Assembly (NCBI RefSeq): GCF_037975245.1
Contig: NC_092568.1
Coordinates: 17,813,001-17,877,000 of the forward strand
DNA length: 64,000 bases
Direction: 5' to 3'
Origin: Apostichopus japonicus
Taxonomy: Eukaryota; Echinodermata; Holothuroidea; Aspidochirotida; Stichopodidae
Shown: positions 31,358 through 42,800 of the stretch, one piece after another
Position numbering within the stretch: position 1 is the stretch's first letter
How the letters are laid out: every line of letters starts with the position of its first letter
Program-made: the position numbers and the translations under genes
The notes under the pieces: generated by a model
The model's input: the letters and a program-made list of their open reading frames with translations, nothing else
What the model was told of the DNA's origin: nothing
Database searches by the model: none

Positions 31358-33689
31358 CTAAATTTGAACTCGTGGTCATATTCCATCTTCATTGTCATTG
31401 GGTGGGGGAATATGGATTACCAGAGGAACACAGCTCCTGACGAAGGGGTCCACGACTCATGCTACGAGATCTCGGAACATTCGAATAAAATAACAAACGG
31501 TTTACACAGCTTATGGCAAAACAGGCAACTCTGTGACGTTGTTTTGAAAGTCCAGGGACACACCATCAATGCTCATCGAGCGGTCCTCTCCAGTGGCAGT
31601 CCCTATTTCTTTGCTATGTTCGTAGGAAATCTCTGTGAAACTCAACAGGAAGAGGTGGAACTGAAATCTGTCGAGAAAGATGCGCTCGAGGCTCTGGTCA
31701 AGTACATTTACACGGGAAGGATTCATATATCACACCGTAACGTTCAAGCTCTCCTTGCTGCTGCTAATTTAATTCAAATGAAAGATGTGAAACAACTCTG
31801 CTGTGACTTTTTGGAGCAACACCTTGACACAACCAATTGCCTTGGGATAACCCATTTCGCTGAGACGCATGCCTGTGATCAGTGGGCCGTCACGGCAAGG
31901 AAATTCTGCGCCCAACATTTTGAGGCCCTGAAATATGCCGACGAATTCCTCCAACTGGAAAGCGACAACCTGAAATCTCTGCTTCTACAGGAAGACCTAG
32001 CCGTGCCCTGCGAAGAATCTGTTCTGGCAACGCTTCTCGTTTGGGTCGAATTTGATCAAAGACAGAGGGTGGAGCACCTAGAGGAACTTCTACGGTGTAT
32101 CAAATTACCTCTGATGACATTATCGTCTTTACAGAAACAGTTAGAGTCAAACAAATACCTTCAAAGCAACGGTGCATGCTTAGAACAGTTATGTAAAGCA
32201 ATTCACTACCATCTGAATCCAGAGGAGAGGATTCAGTGGCGAGTCAGTTCTCCGTATATGTTTGTACCAAGGGAGCCTCCAAAGAGGATGTGTGCTGTCG
32301 GTGGCAAGAATGGTCTGTTTGCAACTTTAAAAAGGTACAGTAGTGTTGTGTCGTCTGCCGGTAGCAGAGCCCATAATGGTTAATTGTGGGTTTTTTTAAG
32401 TACGATACTGTTGATCTTAAAGACTGAGATACAGTCATAGCCGGTTCTTCTCCCTGCATTTGAAGTTGGTTTTTCACCTCATTCACAATAAAATAGATAG
32501 TAACCTGCAACTGTACTGTCTAAATTGGTAGGTACTGTAGACTGTTTTATAATAAATACTGTCATAACAGTAGATCCTTATACGTGTGGAAACATGTTCT
32601 TTTGACAGGTTGTCTCCCTTGTTCCGTCAAACAAATACCTTGCTTAAATTTATATTGTGGCGATCTCTTGCTATCCTGCTTCATTTCCTTATCCCTCTTT
32701 CCCCAGTGCCCCATTACCCCCGCCCCCATTCCCCACTGAAGAACAGAAAGGAATTTCTCACCAGTTTGTTTATATTGTAATTGAAACTCTGTTTGCATCG
32801 TTCACCATGTACATCACAAGCCAAAGATCACAGATTGTGGTAAACATTTGAAGATTAAAATCTAAGGAACAGAACTGGGCTGAGGCAAATTAAAGGAATT
32901 ATTCATGAGTTCAAGGCTGTGGAGTAGGAATGTGACTGTACCTTAGAATTTAATTCTTTTCTAAGAGACTTGTGTTTCCTTGATGTTAATAATAGATAAG
33001 TTTCTTTAAAAGAAGGACTATACATGCATAATTATATAGCCTTCTTTTCTTCACGAATAAATTAACGCTCCCCGATATGGTTTGTTTTCCTCTTCCTCCT
33101 CCTTTGTTTTTTTTCCCTTCAGTTTTGAAATATGTAGTTCAGAGCACACCGAATGGAAAGAGGCGACACCACTGAACTGTCGACGGCAAGAATGTGCGGC
33201 AGCGGTCGTCAATAAGTGTCTCTACATCATTGGTGGCATCAAATGCTACACCAGAAATGGCACCACTTTCCGCCGGCACGATAACAGCGTCGAGAAATGG
33301 ACTTCGAAATCCAAGTCATGGATTTCGGTGGCCAAGATGAGCAAATGCAGAAGTAACCACGGAGTAGCCGTGCTGAATGGAAACATCTATGCAATGGGTG
33401 GTTATGACGGACAGTTTTATCTAAAGAGTGTTGAAATGTATTCACCCTCTAAGGACGTGTGGACTCCAGTGGCATCCATGACGAAGAGTAGAAGTATCTT
33501 TAGCGCCGCATCCCTGGATGGGAAGATCTTTGCTCTGGGGGGCTACGGACCTAATTACCTTAGCAGGTAATGTCATGAATTGTTCAAAATGGTTAGAAGA
33601 AAACAACACCGAATCCAAATATGAGTATAGATGTAACATCCTCCTTGCTCCAGTTTTGATTAATTTCTGGTTTGGAACCTGGGGTTGAT

Positions 33690-33724
<35 letters not shown>

Positions 33725-35533
33725 TATATATGTGTGTGTGTGTGTGTGCGTTTGTTTTTCTATCCGACCGAGGACTTGAACAAAAGAATTTCAGGTCCTC
33801 GGTTGTGATTTCTAAAGAATCACCACGTCCTCGGAAGAATTCTATTGTATGGGGTATTGTTAAGTTTAGGGTACGTGGATTTGAACAATGGAAAATACAA
33901 TGGGGTCCTCGGTCTGAGTGAAACACAAACATGTGTGCACATGTGTGTGTGTATATTCAAGTGTGTGTTTTACAATGCATACTTTTTCTTTGTAGTTTTT
34001 TTTTTCTTTTTTAGTTTGCACAATTTTGACACTTTTCAGCCATTTCCTACATATTTTTATATCAATATTTTTTTACTTTTTAGATTTCTTACATTTTTTT
34101 GCATATCTTAACATATTTATCATAAATTCCTTACTCATATTTAATACAGAGCAGGAGGAACGTTATGATTTTAATGTGTAATATTTTTATAGATTGGCTG
34201 AATAAATAAATGAAGTGAATGAATGCATTTGTATGCATGTGACACTTTCTTAGCTTGTTTACACCACATTTCAACAACTGCAGCATGAAACAACAAGAAC
34301 AACAGCAACGCTACTAGTAAGCATTTGATTATGCAACTATGGATATGTTTTTAATGCTACTATGGACACATGTCCTGATAACAAAAATGCATGACATTTG
34401 AGTTTATCTCCCCAGATCAGAAATGCTTATCCCACAGACGCATGCTCAAGTAGACGATAAAGTTTGAATTTTCAGGATGACTAGAACGGTTGAATGTCTA
34501 ACTTTTAAGCAGTTGGTCTTACTATTAATGAATCTTCTCATGAATCTTTTTCCTCAAATTTTCTATTGATCATATATTTTTTTGTTTTACAGTGTGGAGA
34601 AATACATCCCAGAGAAAAATTTATGGCAATTGGTTTCTGCTATGACCCACCCAAGAATAAACTTTGGAGCAGCGGTAGTGGACAACTTTATCTACGTTGT
34701 AGGAGGCCATGATGGAGCTACTCACCTCAAGAGTGTGGAGAAGTATGACCCTCACCAGGATAAGTGGTACCCAGTGACACCCATGACACAAGCAAGAACA
34801 GGTACGTCAGGACCACAGGACCCCTCTTAGGGCTCCCATTATAAAAGCTAGTCGTGTTCATTCGGTATATTTTGATGATTTTCTCAGTGTTATTCACATG
34901 AGGCCCAAAATAGTGCTGTTCATTAGCCAAGGCCGTTGAAATTTCCATCTAATACCATGAAGGAGAATGTTTCCAAGTTTTCTGATTGGCCTTTGTCTGT
35001 GATCAGTCGTAAACATAAAAAAGCGTCTGGGTGACGTACGTTTACAGTGGCATGCAGAAAATAACGATTAAATACAATGTTTATTTGGTGAAAATTAAGA
35101 AGAATTAAGAAGTGAAGAATTAAGAAGAAAATTAAGAAGAAGTTTTGATTGCAATGTTAATTTCATTAATACTTGGTAAAAATGCCCTTTGAAATACTGG
35201 AGGAAATACTCAGCAGTGTACCTCATATCGTGCAATGAACTTTGGACATTTGTAACAACGTTGTAAAAATTTCTTGGATGTAAGTCTATAGTTAGGAAAT
35301 TATTCTGTCTGCCACTTTCAAGCTGTTTTTTTAGTCAACGTTTCTCGTTGAATTCTTATCTCTTCGTAGGTCTCGGCGTAGCGGTCTTGGATGGATGCAT
35401 CTATGCAGCGGGCGGCCACTCTGGGTCAGTTTATCTCAACGAAGTTGAATGCTACAACCCAGTTTACAACTCGTGGACCCTCGCGACCAGCATGAACAAC
35501 TGCAGGTGTAACTTTGCATTTACATCTTTGTAA
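31358..35533 (+). CDS. KLHL28: KLHL28-like BTB-BACK-Kelch protein, 4 coding exons
   Basis: Coding exons 31412-32334, 33123-33566, 34593-34801 and 35370-35533 join in phase to 1740 bp, 579 aa (human KLHL28 is 571 aa). Translation starts at ATG 31412; a TTTCCATTTCAG acceptor ends at 31357, implying an upstream 5' UTR exon. The BTB domain spans about residues 36-140 (CDVVLKV, AHRAVLSSGSPYF), BACK about 145-265 (NCLGITHFAETHAC), and six Kelch repeats about 293-579, each with a GG doublet. The N-terminal Kelch start CAVGGKNGLFATL, the long insert with GTTFRRHDNSVEKW, and the ending CRCNFAFTSL match KLHL28 specifically. Proteins of this class recruit substrates to Cullin-3 ubiquitin ligases; the substrate cannot be read from sequence. 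A possible AATAAA lies at 36441-36446. Confidence 0.93.
31412..32334 (+). CDS. KLHL28: KLHL28-like coding exon 1 (BTB and BACK)
   Basis: Carries the start codon, the whole BTB and BACK domains and the first Kelch strand, ending AAAAG|GTACAG. An in-frame stretch runs upstream to 31364 but has no ATG, so the start is at MDYQRNTAPD. Confidence 0.93.
33123..33566 (+). CDS. KLHL28: KLHL28-like coding exon 2 (Kelch 1-3)
   Basis: Acceptor TTTTTTTTCCCTTCAG, donor CAG|GTAATG. Encodes the rest of Kelch 1, Kelch 2 with its long insert (CLYIIGGIKCYTRNGTTF), Kelch 3 (IYAMGGYDGQFYLKSVEMY) and the start of Kelch 4. Confidence 0.93.
33691..33750. repeat. (TA)n-(TG)n microsatellite
   Basis: About 40 bp of TA repeats followed by about 20 bp of TG repeats in intron 2 of the KLHL28-like gene, 125 bp past the exon 2 donor. 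Confidence 0.95.
34593..34801 (+). CDS. KLHL28: KLHL28-like coding exon 3
   Basis: Acceptor TTTTGTTTTACAG, donor ACAG|GTACGT. Encodes VEKYIPEKNLWQLVSAM and FIYVVGGHDGATHLKSVEKY then DPHQDKWYPVTPMTQART. Confidence 0.93.
35370..35533 (+). CDS. KLHL28: KLHL28-like coding exon 4 (C-terminus)
   Basis: Acceptor TCTTCGTAG. Encodes LGVAVLDGCIYAAGGHSG, then VYLNEVECYNPVYNSWTL and NNCRCNFAFTSL before TAA. The AG|GTGTAA inside CRC resembles a donor, but the KLHL28 ending shows the frame reads through it to the true stop. Confidence 0.92.
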
Positions 35534-37562
35534 CAATTTTACAAGAATTTAATATGTTTTTAAAATTTAAACAGACAGAGAAGCATGCCTACTGTCTGTT
35601 TGTGCTTTATAGAATATGACTTCAGAAATCAGTTTAAGAGATTCTTTAGAGCTCCTACAATGGAACTGTTAACAAGTTATATAACACCTCATTGTTCTTG
35701 CCGTGGCAGCAGACAACTGGCAGCTTGGGTGAAAGTTATTGCTTATAGTTGCCACAAGACACAGGGCCAATGGTGTGAGAAAGTTTGTAAACAAAGGGTC
35801 TAGGCTTGGAATATCAAAAAGAACTCTACTAGTAGTTGAAACAAGACACTGAGCTATATTACGATGAAGTGCCTTTCTCAACCCACAGAGTGTGGCAAGC
35901 GTATAGTGGAAGCAAACGCAATGTTAGCCGAAAGCAAAGATAAGTATTCCCATCGACTGTGGCTCGATTAAGTTAACTTAGTCTTTGTATTCAACTCGAA
36001 AACTGATTCCTTGTTATGCAGATAGATGTTTAAAATATCAATACACAAAATCACACCATGACTATAGATTCATATAAATGTGATGATATTCTTTATCCCA
36101 GCATTGAATTTGGACATGCCCTTTATGAGCAGATATTTAATATCCTTAATGCACAAAGGGTCATATTTTACTATGCCTTCTGATTAGATTGATTGGAGGT
36201 CTCTTTGTCTAAGCTACAACAGTATATGTGCATCAATATTCATCCATATCATAATCCTGTTAAAAATGTACAGTAGTTCACTATTTACCTTGCTTGTCGA
36301 AAATTTCATTTATCATAATCCAGAAAATGTGTCGCTATTTGACTCTTGTCTTTGTTTGAGCTTCTTTGAGACTAGTCTTCCCAAGTATCTTGCCATAATT
36401 CATTCAATATTTGTTTGATAATACCACAACACTTTTCTTTAATAAACCAGTTTTGCCTTTTGGATGTATGTGTAGGTAATTATTTATATGTTACATAGCA
36501 TAGTAAAATGCTATGCAATGTGTTCAGATTGTTGCACATATGCAATGGTGTGTAGTAGTTTTTCCACATAGAACCACATAGAAGATATCAGAAGCACTAA
36601 ATGTATTCCATCATATATATATATATCTAATAAATTAATAAAGATCAACACACCAGAAAAATTCTATGAAGTTTAAAACTGATAGGAAAATTGTTCCTGC
36701 TTTTCTGAAGAAATGTGCTTGTTATTACAAATGTTATCTTCACTGATTTAATTTCATATAAGCCACTCCTGATGCGAATTCTAGAAGGGATAAACTCACT
36801 GATAGAAATGTATCTGAAATACCCATAAGAGAAAGTGACTATATGCGTAGAGTTAAGAAAATATTTACTTGTTGAAATCTGTTGCCTAAACTTTACTTTT
36901 CTTCATTAGGAACTTGAAAGGTGTTGTCACATGACCCTCCTAATAATTTTCACAACAATGATTTAATCTGGCTCTGCTACCCCCTCCCCTTCCTGTGCTT
37001 CCTTTCTCAGTCTCAAACCTTTGGAGGGGTGGGGGGGGGGCATGTCCCTGCTGCTATTTGAAAGGAATGGCAAAAATCAAATGTGGAGCACAAACAACTT
37101 TTACTTGTTGATGCAGCGCAGGTTGGCGGTGTATTCTTCCAGTCTGTGTTACTTACCATAGAAGCATCTAAGAAAAGAACCTGTATTACATGGGTTGCAT
37201 ACAGCAACTAGTGAACATGTCATAAACTCTAGAAATATTTCTAGTATACAAAGAGAGATTCTGGTGACATACTCTGTGACACAAACAAGGCAGACCAAAT
37301 TTTGTTCACTGCTATTTGAAACCACTTCTCAATCTTGATCCAAGTTGAGGTAAAATATGATTGTTTGAAGATAATTTTGGTTTAGCTAGATGAATATTCA
37401 TCATGTTGTGTCAGGATGTGACTCCCTAACTTTGGCTTCTCTCTATTGGTCCAAAGTATTACAGGAGACTGACATTGATGTTTAAACTATTTATTCTAAA
37501 TAAAATAAAACTGTTAGTAAACTTCTTATCCTACTAAAGAGCCTGTGTAGGAGAATGTGTAG
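35534..37562. other. 3' flank of the KLHL28-like gene
   Basis: No further Kelch exon was found, consistent with the complete C-terminus at 35533. AATAAA occurs at 36441-36446 and again near 36632-36642. A G run lies at 37027-37040. Otherwise AT-rich and unclassified. Confidence 0.4.
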
Positions 37563-37673
37563 AAGTAAGTTGGCCAGACGTTTCGATCCTAGCAGGATCT
37601 TCTTCGGGGGGGCGGGGGGGTTAGCCTCTGATGGATCAAAACGCTAGGATCAAAACGGCAGGCCAACTTACTT
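37563..37673. repeat. Fold-back element with ~33 bp arms
   Basis: AAGTAAGTTGGCCAGACGTT at the left and its near-complement AACGGCAGGCCAACTTACTT at the right, with GATCCTAGC/GCTAGGATC inside, enclose a G-rich centre. The two arms make a strong hairpin. No target duplication was resolved. Confidence 0.75.
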
Positions 37674-39654
37674 TTACATAAACTATTTATTAACGCCCTT
37701 GTTTACAATCACGATTCTGATGGTGCCCTCTGGTTATCATTTTTTCCCACGCATCACTTCACAAAATGTATCACCTTGGATGGTACAAATCATTAAGTCA
37801 TGGCAGATATTCTTTACAAGATTGGCTTTGCCTTCTATATTCCTTATTCAGTCTCCACCTTACTCCTGCCCTCCCCACCCCTGTACGACTATAGGAAGTG
37901 TGTGGCTAAGTTAAGTGTAATGTTTGTGCAATTGTTCTTACTGTAATTATTTGTAAGTGGTGAAATGCAACACTGGAGAAGATGAAATTTAATTTTTTTT
38001 TTCAGATGTTTTTGTAGTGACTATTAATACATGATTTTATATGTCTTTTGTATTTGTACCAATTGAAATTGATGTAATAACTCATGTGGAATATAGACAC
38101 AAATAACCATATTTATTTGATGAAAACAGCAAATAATTCAAGTTAACACAAATGACAAACTTATTTTTCTCTTATTTCTCCTTATTTTATTCTGTGTGCT
38201 TTGTGCATGAATACAACCTTGAATTACCATCTCTTTTCTCAATTTCGATCATTTGATGATAATGACAAACTCGTGAAATCATGATTGGAAGACACTCTGA
38301 TGTGTGACAGAAATCGACACGTATCAAAATTAATCCGCATCTGTTAATTTAATTCGACATTGGTCGGTCCATGACTTATGGCACTCCAGGTACACTATAC
38401 ATTCAAGGTCATTCCATATTAGGATGCTCAGGGTTTTACGTAACCGTTTCTGGTCAGACCACATTCCTAGTAACACAAATCAATGGTAGAATTATCCTCT
38501 TCAGCAACTTCACTGTAAGTCATCTGATCGATGGAAACATTCTGATGAAGACAGGAGAAAAATAAGTATAATAGTTGACAAAAGCTCAATGACTGCAGTC
38601 ATGAATAAGACAACCAGGAAATCACAGTAAGACGGTTAGTTATTTTTTCTAACTCCCCCCCCCCCCCCACCTCCTTGCACACGTCACTGTATGCAGAAAT
38701 AATTGTTAATTTCAACACAATGAAGTTTGAGACAGGAAATGCTTCATACTAGGCATTTCGCCTGATAAAGTGTCACTACATATTTCAATGTAAGCCTAAT
38801 TAATTATAATCATAAATAACAAGTGCCGTCACTTTCTGACACCCCGAGAATATATTTGCTGCTTGTGTCAGTTAATATTTATTGTCAAAATAAATTAGGA
38901 CTAATTACAAGTCTTGATAGGGTAGGACAACATGTTCTCACTTAGATCTGAACATTATATTACTCAAATTATTCGACTTGTATGGTGTGTATGCTACACC
39001 GTATATTTCATCGACGGTACAGGTGGCGGGAACATTGTAATATGGTTTACTGAATGGTAAACAACCCGCCTATCGGCCGCCTAAGCTTATGGTCTATATC
39101 ATTGGCTAATGCGTATCGCCCAACAACCTATTCAACTATCCAATTAATTTCACCGTGTCTGTCCTCGGTTTGCCGTTGCAAGTTCCATCGTATAAGACTT
39201 CGATATTATTAAATTTGTAACACAATACTAAGCGCAGTGACCGCTAATTTTGAAACTGAAATTTGTAATATTCTTATTCGGATGCGCTGTTCAACTTCAA
39301 CTTCAACTTCAAGACAGTTGCTTCGTTAGGTTCAACCAACGTTAAGCCTAACTTACTTTACAGACAGCTATGTAGGATATGGTCTAACTTAGCCTAACCT
39401 GTCACTGTCCATTATATCGTCTCCTACTTTTACCAATAAATATCAATGTAGCCTCTACCTTGGGAAAATGTAAATACTAGATGGTGTTGCAAGTGACACA
39501 CAATAACCAGCTGGTCTAATGACAAAGTTACGCTAGTAGTAGTACTACTAGTACTGAGGTCACCAAGCTACAGTATAGTCAAGTACTAGACTAGTAATAG
39601 TATTAGTTACGTTAACCTACTAGATTACCAGTTTAAGACTAGACAAACGTTAAT
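37674..39654. other. Intergenic sequence before the NSL1-like gene
   Basis: No gene recognised. A C run lies near 38655-38668. The palindrome CTAGTAGTAGTACTACTAG at about 39533-39551 sits about 105 bp upstream of the NSL1-like start codon, in what may be its promoter or 5' UTR. Confidence 0.4.
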
Positions 39655-39828
39655 ATGTCAAGTATGGAAAGTGAAAATAGTGATGAACTGAAGAAGAGTA
39701 ACACCATAATTTGCTGCTGTAGTAAATCTAACATTGAACAGGCTAACAGAAGGGTCTGCCTGAAAACAGTTTTCACAGATGTCAATGATGATGAGCTGGG
39801 TGAACGGTTGCGAAAAAGGTTTGAAGAG
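39655..39828 (+). CDS. NSL1: NSL1-like exon 1
   Basis: Encodes MSSMESENSDELKKSNTI and VCLKTVFTDVNDDELGERL then RKRFEE; a second in-frame ATG lies at codon 4. Donor GAAGAG|GTAAGG, phase 0. Confidence 0.85.
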
Positions 39829-42800
39829 GTAAGGTTTCGATAATGCAGCGATAAACTAGGTCTATTTTAGGCGAGGCAGTTTTGTAGTTGTGCCTAGCCT
39901 ATACTTGGTAAATGCTGTAACACAGAACAAGACCTTAATGTAACTTTAAAAGTGCATCCTTTAGCCTTGAATTGATGTTAGCCCTGGGGCCTAATTACTT
40001 TATCCTGAACAAAGCATAAACAACCAAATACTAGGCCTAGCACTGTTGTTCTTTGCCATATTACACCAGTGCCCATTTGAAAATGAAGTACTTAAATGTT
40101 TGATATACTTCTGGTTGTCCTTAACTTTCACCTTTATAGCCAAATGTGCAAAAAAGTTTGCAGAAAGAGCAATGAACGCTATGCAACAAATGTGCCCACA
40201 AAGGCCATGGCTCAGTATATTTGAGTCAAACAGATATGAAGGCTGTATTGAACTCTGAAGAATAACATTTATTAACAAATGATTTAATTTTAAATGTATG
40301 AATGTAGGCTATTTTAAAATCTATTGTTATGAATTTAGAAAAGATGAGCTTGTGTCAACTATCATCTTATTTCTATCCTTTGTCTTAACAGATTTATAGT
40401 AGTGCAATTCATGAGAATGTTTCCATCAATCAAAAGACTTGGAGTGAAGTTGCGGAAGAGGATAATTCTACCATAGGTATGTGTACAGAAGGAATGTGGT
40501 CTGACCAGGAACAATTACATGAAATCCTGATCATCCTAGTATGGAATGACTTTAGAGTGTTTAAATGAGTGACCAATATTTGAACTTTGTTACATTTTTG
40601 GTGGCCAGTACTGATGAAAGTTTCTCTCAATTTTGTCATTAAAGTATTCGGTATCTTTGCTGAAGAAATAGTGACACTTGTCAAGATTTGCAAAGTTTTA
40701 TAGCAAAATTTCTCAGCTATTATTTTCAACATGCATTATGTTCATTAGTGTTGCCAACATGCATCATGTTCATTAATCTTGGCCACATGCACACTAACTA
40801 AATTTTAATACTCCAAAAACAAATTCTATCGTGCTTCCACATTTCACTACATACATTTCACTACATATATTTATTAAATTGTATATTTTTTTTGTAACTG
40901 TTTTAAATTGGTTTTGTTAACAACTGTTTTAAATTGTATTTTTAGTTTATTGTTTTAGATTATTTATTTATTTATTTTTATTTAATTGTTTTTGGCTGTT
41001 TTTAGGGTTTTTTCTCTGTAAAGCGCTTTGAAGCTTTTGCATATTGCACTATACATTTTTTTACATTATTATTATGATTATTATTATTATTATCATGATT
41101 ATTATCATTATTATTATTATATATCCTCTCTCGCTGCCAGATTTTGATCCGGTGGATTCGAGCCTGAAGGAGAAGATGGATGAGAAGATCGTTGAGTTGG
41201 ACGATCTGATCGTAGAGACGAGTGGCAAGAGGAAGATGATACCACCGCAGACAGCCAGGCAGTTAGCAAAGTTGATGAAAGCCAAGCGGAAATCAAGCGT
41301 AAGTTTCGCAGAGGTTACGTAAGAACTTGACAAAGGTGTATGGTAAACAAGTAAAGGCTCTTATACAATGTTTTTATGTGATAGGATAAACAAGCCTTTA
41401 TGTCAACTGACTGGAAGGTCCTCAAACTGTGGGTTGCGAGTCTGCGACACAAAGTTGGGTCACAAAAAATAATTTGTGTCAGGTTTTACAGGATTTTTCC
41501 AAAAGTTCACAAATTGATTTTTCGGCAGTTTCTTGGAAACTTGCCAAAGTAGTTCAATGAAGGAGTTCATTATGTTTATAACATCAAGTCCTTTGTCCAA
41601 CTTAGCTCCCGTGCATTCTGAGCATCGTTTCTGAGGGGTTGGGGTCTGGTGGGTAGTGCCTCAGTCCTAACATGATAGCGATTCCCACATCGGGGAAATT
41701 TAAATTAACAATTTCATTGTTAGGTATATTCTCTTTCTCATTTCTTTTTCTAGACAAATAATCACCTCACTGTCATTCTGTAAATATGGCCATTTGAGGT
41801 TTCACCACCATATACATATAACTACAGCCTATTATCATTATATGGCAATAATTACTATTTGTCCAGTATTTGTCCAGTATTTGTCCAGTGTCAGTCCTAA
41901 AAGTTTGCAGACCACTCATCTTAGTTACCTTACAAATATAATATGCTGCCCCCTCCACCCCTCCCTCCATCCATCCAATCTTTAATTCAGCCCTCTAAAA
42001 ATATATGAATAACATGTTAGAAGTGAAAAACATTTTCTTCTTATTATTATTTTTAAATTTATTTTAGGTATTTTCGATGCAGGCTCCTGATAACAAGCCA
42101 TCGTTGACCCAGAGGTTACCTTTAGATGAGAAGGGTAAGTAATTGTGGTGATACAGACTTCTCTGGCATCACTCTCATCTAAAATTCTTATTGTTTAACC
42201 CTACGACATATGGTACATGAACGGTCCGAATACAAACGGTACCACCTTAACGTTTGGAAGTACACAACAAATTCTTCCTCCCCGAGATATTTCCATATGA
42301 TATTTTTGCTCCCTTCAGTTGGAATAATACTGAAGGTTAGAAACCTCTAGGATAAAACATATGAATATCCTGGAGAATTTATATCAGTGACCTGAACAAT
42401 ACAATCCAGATAGTAACACTGAGTTGTTCTATCTCTGAGGGCGCTAGATAGAATCCTATTCTTGGCCGATAATTTCGCTGCTCTGTCAACTTTGTCTATG
42501 ATTTCCTTGTCGGTCGCCTGTCGTTAAGTCACCATTCAAAAGATATACACAAAACTCAGAAATGTCGCTTGAGTAATCACTTACCTACTACTTTCTGGTG
42601 TACAGTAGAACTGTATTGTAATCCCTGGTTACACGTTATTGCGTGAATACCATGAAATCTGCCCTGGTATCTGCCTCCCCACCATGGTTAAAACTTTGGA
42701 TCCCCAGCAGCTAAGAGCTGGATAGCTCGGTTGATGGAGCCTAGGCCTTGTATGCCAGTCACTGGTTGGAATCACATTCTTGCAAATAATTTTCAAGCTT

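Noticed and set aside
31364-31411. Upstream extension of the KLHL28-like start (NSWSYSIFIVIGWGN)
   Set aside because: It has no ATG and begins just after a splice acceptor; the first ATG is at 31412.
35505-39650. A missing sixth Kelch exon downstream of the KLHL28-like gene
   Set aside because: At first the AG|GTGTAA in exon 4 looked like a donor. The reading frame continues to CRCNFAFTSL and stop, matching the KLHL28 C-terminus, and the six repeats are already complete.
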